A stretch of DNA of 15,038 nt, from positions 1-15,038 of the forward strand of contig CAMPKG010000037.1 of the NCBI GenBank assembly GCA_946887085.1, given 5' to 3'. A program made the translations under genes and the position numbers. Shown piece after piece: positions 7,189 to 13,705 of this stretch. The notes under the pieces are model-generated. The model saw only the letters and a list, made by a program, of their open reading frames with translations. It was not told where the DNA came from and made no database searches. The first letter of the stretch is position 1. Each line of letters starts with the position of its first letter. The stretch comes from an uncultured Sphingobacteriales bacterium. GTDB taxonomy: Bacteria; Bacteroidota; Bacteroidia; Chitinophagales; Chitinophagaceae.

Positions 7189-9537
7189 ATGTGGCATAGT
7201 ATTGCGGCGTTTGTCATCAAGTTTCGTATCGCATTGCTGGTATTATTGCTGGCGATCACTTCTTTAATGGGGTATTATGCGTCGAAGGTGGAGCTCAGTT
7301 ACGAATTCACTAACGCTATCCCCACCGATAATTTAAAATACCAGGAGTACCAGGCTTTCCGAAAGCAGTTTGGTGAGGATGGTAACCTGATGGTGATCGG
7401 TGTGCAGACGGACAAATTCTTCAGCCAGGATTTTTTTTCAGATTATGTGGCATTGGTTGCAAAGCTGGAGAAAGTAAGTGCAGTAGAGAATGTGTTGAGC
7501 ATTCCCGGAGCTATCAACCTGGTAAAAGACACTTCCACAGGCCAGCTCACCACTCAAAAGCTGGTGAATGGTCCGGTTAATGCAGACAGCCTGAAGAGGG
7601 ACTTCTATAACCTGCCTTTCTACCGGGGCTTCCTCTACAATCCTGAGACCAATGCCTACCTGATGGCATTGCGCATAGATAAAAAGGTATTGAACTCAAA
7701 GAACCGTAATGGAGTGGTAAATGAGATCACTGCGCTCAGCGACGAGTTTGGCAAGAAGCACAATATCGAAATGCATTATTCGGGTCTGCCGCTGATACGC
7801 ACGGTGATGGCCACCCAGGTGCAATCGGAAATGAAAATGTTCCTGATCATGTCCTTCGTGCTCACGGCCGTGATTCTTGCATTGTTCTTCCGTTCGTTTG
7901 TTGCGGTGTTGGCTTCGATGGTCGTTGTTGCGGTGGGCGTTATCTGGTCGGTAGGAACAATCGCTTTACTGGGATATAAGATCACCCTGCTTACTGCGCT
8001 GATACCACCTCTTATTGTTGTTATCGGTATTCCGAACTGTGTTTACTTCCTCAATAAATACCACGCTGAATACAACCGCCACCAGAACAAGATGAAGTCG
8101 CTGTTGCGCATGGTTGACAGGATGGGTATTGTTACCCTGTTCACCAATCTTACCGCGGCTATTGGTTTTGGTGTGTTCTATTTTACCAAAAGTGCGCTAC
8201 TGAAAGAATTCGGCCTGGTTGCAGGTATCAATATCATGGCGATATTCCTGATATCGCTGGTGTTTATTCCCGCTTTGTTCAGCTTTCTGCCACCACCTAA
8301 GGGCCGCCATACCAGCTATCTCGAAAGCCGGTGGATGAACAACCTGCTCACTACACTTACCAATTGGGTTTTCAGTCATAGGGTATGGATATACGGTTTT
8401 ACCATTGCCATTTGCATTTTTTCTGTGATAGGGCTCCTGCGGCTGAATACCGTGGGCTATATAGTAGATGATCTCCCGAAAGAAGACAAAGTTTACCAGG
8501 ATCTGAAGTTTTTTGAGGAGAATTTCAGGGGCGTGATGCCGCTGGAGATAGTAATTGATACTAAGAAAAGAAACGGTGCCGTGTCCCTGCCTGTATTGCA
8601 GAAAATGGATGAAATGACGGCTTACCTGAAGCAATTCCCGGAGATCGGTCATTCCCTTTCAATCGTAGAAGGGGTAAAATTTGCCCGCCAGGCATACTAT
8701 GACGGCGACAGCACCAGCTATGCGGTGCCAAATATGTTCGATGCTGCTTTTATTCAGCCTTATCTCCGTTCCAGTGGCGACAAGGGCACTATGTTTAATA
8801 AGCTGATAACCGCGTTCATGGACAGCACCAAGCAGAAAACACGCATCAGTATCAGTATGGCCGATGTCGGTTCGAAGCGCTTGCCTGCGCTACTTGACAG
8901 TATCCGCCCTAAGGCATACGAATTGTTCGATAGCAGCCGCTATAATGTGAGTTTTACGGGTACAAGCGTAGTATTCCTCGAGGGTAGCAAGTTCATTATC
9001 AACAGCCTCCGCGATAGTTTGATACTGGCATTCGTCATGATCTTCGGTTGCATGATCCTGTTGTTCCGCTCATGGCGTATCTTATTGATTTCCATGGTGA
9101 TCAATATTGTCCCATTATTAATTACCGCGGGACTAATGGGCTGGGCCAACATTCCCATCAAGCCATCAACGGTACTGGTATTTAGTGTGGCGCTTGGCAT
9201 TACGATAGATGTTACAATACGTTTCCTGGTCAACTTCAAACAGGAGTTGGCGAGACACGAGGACGATATTGCCATCACAGTGAGGAAAACAATACACGAT
9301 ACGGGGTTGAGTATCATATATACTTCATTGATTCTGATAGCCGGATTCGGAGTTTTCGCTTTTTCTGAATTTGATGGTACCAAGTCCCTGGGTTATCTCA
9401 CATCCCTGACGCTGTTACTGGCAATGGTTGCTAATCTTACCTTGCAGCCTGCTTTTCTGCTCTGGATGGATAAAGTACTGAGAAAAAGCAAAGGTCCTGA
9501 GTGGCTTATAGAAGAAGATGATAAGGACCCGGTGTAG
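7189..9537 (+). CDS. MMPL/RND-superfamily (HAE3-like) transporter
   Basis: Inner-membrane, probably proton-driven exporter with the tandem RND layout. It has TM1 (about 13-31), a first extracytoplasmic domain (32-213), TM2-6 (about 216-368), TM7 (about 398-418), a second extracytoplasmic domain (419-605) and TM8-12 (about 608-760), ending in an acidic tail. At 782 aa it has the length of HAE3/HpnN-type pumps, shorter than AcrB. The second half carries D674 in LGITIDVTIRF, the usual proton-relay position, while the equivalent first-half site is N283 in IGIPNCVYF. Substrates of this class are often lipids or hydrophobic compounds, but none can be assigned. The lipid hydroxylase starts 46 bp downstream on the same strand. 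No membrane-fusion or outer-membrane partner is present. Confidence 0.88.
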   Translation: MWHSIAAFVIKFRIALLVLLLAITSLMGYYASKVELSYEFTNAIPTDNLKYQEYQAFRKQFGEDGNLMVIGVQTDKFFSQDFFSDYVALVAKLEKVSAVENVLSIPGAINLVKDTSTGQLTTQKLVNGPVNADSLKRDFYNLPFYRGFLYNPETNAYLMALRIDKKVLNSKNRNGVVNEITALSDEFGKKHNIEMHYSGLPLIRTVMATQVQSEMKMFLIMSFVLTAVILALFFRSFVAVLASMVVVAVGVIWSVGTIALLGYKITLLTALIPPLIVVIGIPNCVYFLNKYHAEYNRHQNKMKSLLRMVDRMGIVTLFTNLTAAIGFGVFYFTKSALLKEFGLVAGINIMAIFLISLVFIPALFSFLPPPKGRHTSYLESRWMNNLLTTLTNWVFSHRVWIYGFTIAICIFSVIGLLRLNTVGYIVDDLPKEDKVYQDLKFFEENFRGVMPLEIVIDTKKRNGAVSLPVLQKMDEMTAYLKQFPEIGHSLSIVEGVKFARQAYYDGDSTSYAVPNMFDAAFIQPYLRSSGDKGTMFNKLITAFMDSTKQKTRISISMADVGSKRLPALLDSIRPKAYELFDSSRYNVSFTGTSVVFLEGSKFIINSLRDSLILAFVMIFGCMILLFRSWRILLISMVINIVPLLITAGLMGWANIPIKPSTVLVFSVALGITIDVTIRFLVNFKQELARHEDDIAITVRKTIHDTGLSIIYTSLILIAGFGVFAFSEFDGTKSLGYLTSLTLLLAMVANLTLQPAFLLWMDKVLRKSKGPEWLIEEDDKDPV

Positions 9538-9556
9538 AAATTTTGCAAACAGGCAT

Positions 9557-9564
9557 TAATTTTG
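9557..9564 (+). promoter_or_regulatory. Bacteroidota -7 promoter element for the fatty acid hydroxylase
   Basis: TAATTTTG is an exact TAnnTTTG match, 20 nt from its last base to the ATG at 9584. A TTTG lies at 9542-9545, but the 11-bp gap is shorter than the usual 19-21 bp, so it is not a standard -33 box. Confidence 0.6.
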
Positions 9565-9583
9565 CATTGTCATCTTCAGCACT

Positions 9584-10204
9584 ATGGAATTCGATAAAAT
9601 CAAGAATAAGGGGCAAGCGCGGCTTTTTCAAAGCGACTATATGGAGATGATGACAAAAACACATCCGTTGGTCATCTACAGCATGTACGTGCCTGTCATT
9701 ATTTTCATGCTTTACTACGGTGCGACTTATAAAAACGTAGCTGCAGGCAAAGAGACTATTCTTTTTGTTGCCGGCGCGTTATTCTGGAGCTTGTTTGAAT
9801 ACGTGATGCACAGGCACCTTTTCCATATGATAGTGGAAAAACCCAGGGCAAAGAAATTCGTGTACACCATGCATGGCGTGCATCATGAATACCCGCGCGA
9901 CAAAGAAAGATTATTCATGCCGCCGGTACCAAGCATGGTTGTTGCTGCTATCATCTTTTACCTGATGTACCTGGCGATGGGTTGGTACGCAATGGCATTT
10001 TTTCCCGGTTTTCTATTTGGCTATCTTATGTATGGTTCCATGCATTTTGCCATTCATGCATTTGCACCACCGAGGTTTCTGAAAGCGCTCTGGCGCAACC
10101 ATCACCTGCACCATTACAAGCACCCCGATAAAGGATTTGGCGTGAGCTCTGTGCTGTGGGATGTGGTTTTCCGCACGGTACCCAAGAGGGAAGAAGAAGC
10201 TTAG
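9584..10204 (+). CDS. Fatty acid 2-hydroxylase (Scs7/FA2H type, sterol desaturase superfamily)
   Basis: Integral-membrane di-iron oxygenase predicted to hydroxylate carbon 2 of an acyl chain, by analogy with yeast Scs7 and mammalian FA2H, which act on ceramide-type lipids. Histidine clusters are H76/H78/H81 (EYVMHRHLFH), H97/H100/H101 (HGVHHEYPRD), H154/H158 (HFAIH) and H173/H174/H176/H177/H180 (HHLHHYKH). The KGFGVSSVLWDVVF ending is a strong FA2H hallmark that separates it from sterol or carotene hydroxylases. Four membrane segments are visible (about 29-46, 58-74, 117-133, 136-152). The protein is 206 aa and lacks the N-terminal cytochrome b5 domain of Scs7, so electrons must come from elsewhere. 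Bacteroidota commonly make sphingolipids, so ceramide-type lipids are a plausible substrate, but this is inference. Its TAG overlaps the convergent Nudix stop by 4 bp. Confidence 0.88.
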   Translation: MEFDKIKNKGQARLFQSDYMEMMTKTHPLVIYSMYVPVIIFMLYYGATYKNVAAGKETILFVAGALFWSLFEYVMHRHLFHMIVEKPRAKKFVYTMHGVHHEYPRDKERLFMPPVPSMVVAAIIFYLMYLAMGWYAMAFFPGFLFGYLMYGSMHFAIHAFAPPRFLKALWRNHHLHHYKHPDKGFGVSSVLWDVVFRTVPKREEEA

Positions 10205-10851
10205 AAGTATTCCTCAAGTATAGTCTCAAGTTCTGATAAGATCATTGCCGTTGCGCCCCAGATAATAGTACCATCCGCAAGTTGGTAAGCTTTTACATTG
10301 CGTAAAACGCCGGGTAGTGCAGGTGATACTACATCGGTCACTACTTTCCGGTCGGCGTGCAGCAATTCATCAATGGGTATTTCAAGTACATGATTTACTT
10401 CGGCCGAATTGATATTGTAATCAGGTTTTTCTTTTGCGAAGGCCACAAATGGGTGCACCTGGAAATTACTGACGGGTATGTACAGCGGCGTTAGCGCTCC
10501 AAGAATATCGACTGCCGAAGAGGCGATTCCCACTTCTTCCTGCGCTTCCCGCAAAGCTGTTGCTCTTAAGTCCGCATCTGTAGGGTCAAGTTTACCGCCG
10601 GGGAAACTTATCTGTCCGCTATGTGCACGACCATCTTCCACACGTTTTATAAACAGCAAGTGCAGTGTATCATTTACAGGGAAGAGTAAACTCAGCACCG
10701 CACTTGGCCTTGCGTCTTCGGGTATTTCTGGCGGCATTGGCCGCACTCGGGCAGCCATCCGCTCCTGTCCTTCAAATCCTGGTAATGGTTGCTGTAGCCT
10801 TTGTTTTAGCCAGTCTATTTGTTCAGGATACTTCACCGCGTATGCATACAA
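10201..10851 (-). CDS. NudL-like Nudix hydrolase, probable CoA diphosphatase
   Basis: Predicted to cleave CoA or acyl-CoA into 3',5'-ADP and (acyl-)phosphopantetheine, controlling CoA pools or removing damaged CoA. Two joined motifs support this: the CoA-pyrophosphatase signature in LLFIKR...RAHSGQISFPGG (65-86) and the Nudix box GGKLDPTDADLR...REAQEEVG (85-108), with E102, E105 and E106 as metal ligands. The 14-residue spacing from GG to RE is that of NudL. The start is non-ATG: the best candidate is TTG at 10851, only 2 nt after the pirin TAA; GTG at 10836 is an alternative, and the first ATG (codon 32) would still leave both motifs intact. The gene therefore looks translationally coupled to pirin. 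Its stop overlaps the convergent hydroxylase stop. Confidence 0.9.
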   Translation of the reverse strand: MYAYAVKYPEQIDWLKQRLQQPLPGFEGQERMAARVRPMPPEIPEDARPSAVLSLLFPVNDTLHLLFIKRVEDGRAHSGQISFPGGKLDPTDADLRATALREAQEEVGIASSAVDILGALTPLYIPVSNFQVHPFVAFAKEKPDYNINSAEVNHVLEIPIDELLHADRKVVTDVVSPALPGVLRNVKAYQLADGTIIWGATAMILSELETILEEYF

Positions 10852-10853
10852 AG

Positions 10854-11573
10854 TTAGGCATACATCGGTACTTCCAGCAACAGCACATCACTATCGGCAG
10901 CAGCTTTTATTTCAATTTTTTGCTCGCCACTGATACCGATAGCATCTCTTTTATTTAGCTCTTTGCCATTTATTGTTACACTACCGTTTATAACAAACGC
11001 ATATACACCGTTCTGCGAACCATGTAGTGTATGTGTCAATTCTTTACCATCTTGCAGATCCGTCCGGTATACCCAGGCATCCTGGTGTATTTTCAACCCC
11101 GGATCGTTATTATCGATCGGCGATACTAAAGCCTGTAATGAATTAACACGCTCTTCCTGTGCAAAAACCCGTTGATCGTATTGGGGTTCAACATTTCGCT
11201 TATTTGGGAATAGCCATATCTGCAGCAGGTTTACCTGTTTGTCTGCGTTATGATTGTATTCGCTGTGGAAGACACCGGTGCCGGCGCTCATTACTTGCAC
11301 TTCGTTCGGGTGGATTGCCTGCTTGTGACCCATGCTGTCCTGGTGTTCCAGGGCTCCCTCCAATATGATCGTGATGATCTCCATATTATCGTGGGGGTGT
11401 TTACCGAAGCCCGTGCCTCCCGCTACGATATCATCATTAAGTACACGCAATGCACCGAAATGTATCTTCTCAGGATCATGATATCCGGCAAAGCTGAAAG
11501 AATGGTGTGCATTGAGCCAACCGTGATCTGCATGTCCTCGCTCGGTGGAGGGATGAAAAACTATATTAGCCAT
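10854..11573 (-). CDS. Pirin family protein (YhhW-like cupin)
   Basis: Bicupin metalloprotein of the pirin family. E. coli YhhW has quercetin dioxygenase activity in vitro, but the physiological role is generally unsettled. The 239-aa product starts MANIVFHPSTERGHADHGWL, which aligns with the usual pirin N-terminus. The metal ligands are visible as H59 and H61 (GKHPHDNMEI) and H103 and E105 (GVFHSEYN). Two upstream in-frame starts exist (11582 and 11603), but the 11603 codon lies 5 nt from a TAnnTTTG element and would fall at the expected transcription start, so 11573 is preferred. Two nt after its stop comes the Nudix gene, indicating an operon. It is divergent from the secreted repeat protein, with a 162-bp shared upstream region. 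Confidence 0.92.
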   Translation of the reverse strand: MANIVFHPSTERGHADHGWLNAHHSFSFAGYHDPEKIHFGALRVLNDDIVAGGTGFGKHPHDNMEIITIILEGALEHQDSMGHKQAIHPNEVQVMSAGTGVFHSEYNHNADKQVNLLQIWLFPNKRNVEPQYDQRVFAQEERVNSLQALVSPIDNNDPGLKIHQDAWVYRTDLQDGKELTHTLHGSQNGVYAFVINGSVTINGKELNKRDAIGISGEQKIEIKAAADSDVLLLEVPMYA

Positions 11574-11608
11574 AGAAATCATTTTTAATTGTTGTATATA
11601 CAAGAATA

Positions 11609-11616
11609 CAAAATTA
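11609..11616 (-). promoter_or_regulatory. Bacteroidota -7 promoter element for the pirin-Nudix operon
   Basis: The minus strand reads TAATTTTG, an exact TAnnTTTG match, 36 nt from the preferred pirin ATG at 11573 and 27 nt from the alternative at 11582. It lies in the divergent intergenic region and argues against the longest start at 11603. Confidence 0.5.
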
Positions 11617-11709
11617 CGCTTTTTGTTACTCTAAGTTAAAGCAGCATGATTATTGCTCTATTGATATTGCTAATATTGAGGCTAACCGTGTGAAAAACAA
11701 TAAAATCGG

Positions 11710-11717
11710 TTAATTTG
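11710..11717 (+). promoter_or_regulatory. Near-consensus -7 element for the repeat protein / regulator operon
   Basis: TTAATTTG matches TAnnTTTG at all but one fixed base and lies 19 nt (to 11736) or 22 nt (to 11739) before the preferred starts, the same distance as for other genes here. The match is imperfect, so this is tentative. The rest of the 162-bp divergent region shows only AT-rich sequence with repeated ATTG words around 11652-11680 and no clear operator. Confidence 0.4.
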
Positions 11718-11735
11718 CTGCAAATGACACCACGC

Positions 11736-12488
11736 ATGATGCGCTATAAATACTGCCTTATTTTGCTGGCTTTTTCGTTGTCTCTTTCTGCAACGGCGCA
11801 ACAAAATGATACATTGCGCCGAAAGGATGGGGACGGTCGATATTTTGTTCAAATCAGGTCATTCGGTCTTGTGACAGACGAAGGCTATCTGCAAAATAAT
11901 ATTCCCGATGGCATCTGGACCAAGTACTGGCATACATATTTCCCAAGGGAGATCACGACTTATAAAATGGGAAAGAAAAATGGCTCCCGCATATTAGTCG
12001 CTGTTACAGGTGACATCGAGGCCGTGGAGAATTATAAAAATGACGCGCTGGATGGTCCGATGAGAGTATACAACGGGGAGGGCAAGATACTCGAGGAAGC
12101 ACTTTACTCTGGCGGAAAGAAGCATGGCCCATACACGAAGTGGTATCCCAATGGTAAAAAGCAGGAAGAAAGCTCCTATGTAAACGACAAACGCGATGGC
12201 AATGGTATCTGGTACCACAACAATGGTGAAAAAGCCGCAGAATATACTTACCGCAACGATGTAATAGATGGCAACGCTGTCACGTATTTCAAGAATGGAA
12301 AGGTAAGCCAGCATGGTCTGTATAAAAATGGCAAGCAAGTTGATACATGGAAAGAATATTACGAGAACGGCAACCTGAAGGCAGAGGGTAAATGTGTGGA
12401 TGGTGAAAAGGAAGGTCCTTGGAAGGAGTACGATGCAGAAGGCAAATTAACCAGAACAGTAACTTACAAAAATGGCGAACCAAAATAG
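11736..12488 (+). CDS. Secreted MORN/YwqK-type repeat protein
   Basis: Exported protein made largely of tandem repeats of about 23 residues, function unknown. The N-terminus (MMRYKYCLILLAFSLSLSATAQQ) is a signal peptide with likely cleavage after ATA, near residue 21. No lipobox cysteine is seen. About seven repeats fill the rest, recognisable by G.W..YY.NG or DG....YF.NGK patterns such as GPYTKWYPNGKK, GIWYHNNGEK, TWKEYYENGN and GPWKEYDAEGK. Automated annotation often names this family 'YwqK antitoxin', but no toxin gene is nearby and the label should not be taken as function. The open frame reaches a TTG at 11715 and an ATG at 11724, but those lie too close to the promoter-like element; 11736 or 11739 gives a better signal peptide. 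It is followed with no real gap by the response regulator, so the two are likely cotranscribed. Confidence 0.85.
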   Translation: MMRYKYCLILLAFSLSLSATAQQNDTLRRKDGDGRYFVQIRSFGLVTDEGYLQNNIPDGIWTKYWHTYFPREITTYKMGKKNGSRILVAVTGDIEAVENYKNDALDGPMRVYNGEGKILEEALYSGGKKHGPYTKWYPNGKKQEESSYVNDKRDGNGIWYHNNGEKAAEYTYRNDVIDGNAVTYFKNGKVSQHGLYKNGKQVDTWKEYYENGNLKAEGKCVDGEKEGPWKEYDAEGKLTRTVTYKNGEPK

Positions 12489-12489
12489 T

Positions 12490-13650
12490 ATGGCACAGAC
12501 TATTCTTATAGTTGACGATGAAAAGGCGATACGGAAAACGCTTTCGGAGATATTGAGCTTTGAAGGTTTTTTGGTAGAGGAGGCTGCGGACGGAGCAGAA
12601 GCAGTAAAGAAGATCAGCGAAAATAATTATGACTGTATCATCTGCGATATTAAGATGCCGAAAATGGACGGTATAGAGGTTCTGGATCAAACAAGAGCGC
12701 TAAAACCAGACATACCATTCATTGTTATTTCAGGCCATGGTAATATAGAGACAGCGGTTGACGCCGTGAAAAAAGGGGCATATGACTACATCTCTAAACC
12801 GCCGGATCTCAACCGCCTGCTGATCACTATCCGTAATGCAATGGATAAAAAGTCCCTGGTTGCGGAGACCAAACAGCTCCGTAAGCGCATTTCCCGGAGT
12901 GCTGAGATGATCGGGGAATCGGAAGGAATTAAGAAGGTACACGATACCATCAATAAAGTCGCTCCTACAGATGCCCGCGTGCTGGTTACTGGCGAGAACG
13001 GTGTTGGTAAAGAGCTTGTGGCACGCCGCATTCACGAGTTGAGTAGTCGCTCCAGTGGTCCACTTATAGAAGTAAACTGTGCGGCGATACCTTCGGAACT
13101 TATCGAAAGCGAACTATTCGGTCACGAAAAAGGTTCATTTACATCCGCCATCAAACAACGCATAGGCAAGTTTGAACAAGCCAATGGGGGTACTCTTTTT
13201 CTCGATGAGATCGGCGACATGAGTCATGATGCTCAAGCAAAAATGTTGCGTGCCTTGCAGGAGGGCAAGATAACGCGTGTTGGCGGTGACAAAGAGATCA
13301 AAGTAGACGTTCGTGTAATAGCTGCTACCAACAAAGATCTCATGCAAGAGGTAGAAGAGAAAAAATTCCGCCTCGACCTTTATCACCGCCTCAGTGTTAT
13401 CTTCATCCATGTTCCTTCGCTGAACGACCGCAAAGATGACATCCCGCTGCTGGTGGATCATTTCCTGAACGACATCTCCGAGGAATACAAGCAACCCGTG
13501 AAACAAATTGAAGACGTCGCAGTTGAAGCGCTCACTAACTACAACTGGACCGGCAACATCCGCGAGCTGCGTAACGTTGTTGAACGCCTCATCATCCTCT
13601 CCGACAAAAAGATCACAAAGAAAGATGTAGAAAGCTACATTCTAAAATAA
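12490..13650 (+). CDS. NtrC-family sigma-54 response regulator lacking the C-terminal HTH
   Basis: Phosphorylation-controlled AAA+ activator that should remodel sigma-54 RNA polymerase. The receiver domain (1-118) has D9/D10, phospho-acceptor D53 (CDIKMPKMDG), S81 and K103. The AAA+ domain (about 138-365) has Walker A GENGVGKE (168-175), the sigma-54 contact loop as GSFTSA (215-220, consensus GAFTGA), Walker B TLFLDEIG, arginine-finger region FRLDLYHRL (293-301) and sensor II GNIRELRN. The 386-aa protein stops about 25 residues after this, so there is no Fis-type helix-turn-helix; NtrC is about 470 aa. A terminator overlaps the stop codon, so this is not a recent frameshift. The ATG at 12490 comes 1 nt after the preceding stop; an in-frame ATG at 12472 would overlap that gene by 17 bp. 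No kinase is adjacent; the NtrY-like kinase lies 10 kb away. Confidence 0.93.
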   Translation: MAQTILIVDDEKAIRKTLSEILSFEGFLVEEAADGAEAVKKISENNYDCIICDIKMPKMDGIEVLDQTRALKPDIPFIVISGHGNIETAVDAVKKGAYDYISKPPDLNRLLITIRNAMDKKSLVAETKQLRKRISRSAEMIGESEGIKKVHDTINKVAPTDARVLVTGENGVGKELVARRIHELSSRSSGPLIEVNCAAIPSELIESELFGHEKGSFTSAIKQRIGKFEQANGGTLFLDEIGDMSHDAQAKMLRALQEGKITRVGGDKEIKVDVRVIAATNKDLMQEVEEKKFRLDLYHRLSVIFIHVPSLNDRKDDIPLLVDHFLNDISEEYKQPVKQIEDVAVEALTNYNWTGNIRELRNVVERLIILSDKKITKKDVESYILK

Positions 13651-13686
13651 GATCAGCCCTCGAAAGAGGGCTGATCTTATTTTAGA
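13641..13686. terminator. Bidirectional rho-independent terminator, perfect 21-bp hairpin
   Basis: Arms 13641-13661 and 13666-13686 are perfect reverse complements around a GAAA loop (13662-13665). The core is GC-rich (AGCCCTC/GAGGGCT) and flanked by A-rich then T-rich tracts (AAAATAAG / CTTATTTT), so it can act on transcripts from either strand. The left arm contains the last codons and the TAA stop of the sigma-54 regulator. The convergent dnaN stop is at 13706. Confidence 0.93.
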
Positions 13687-13705
13687 TCTCTTCTTTCGTT
13701 CAAAG

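Noticed and set aside
11736..12488. Toxin-antitoxin interpretation of the YwqK-like gene
   Set aside because: The protein has a signal peptide and MORN-like repeats and no toxin gene is nearby; the name comes from family labelling only.
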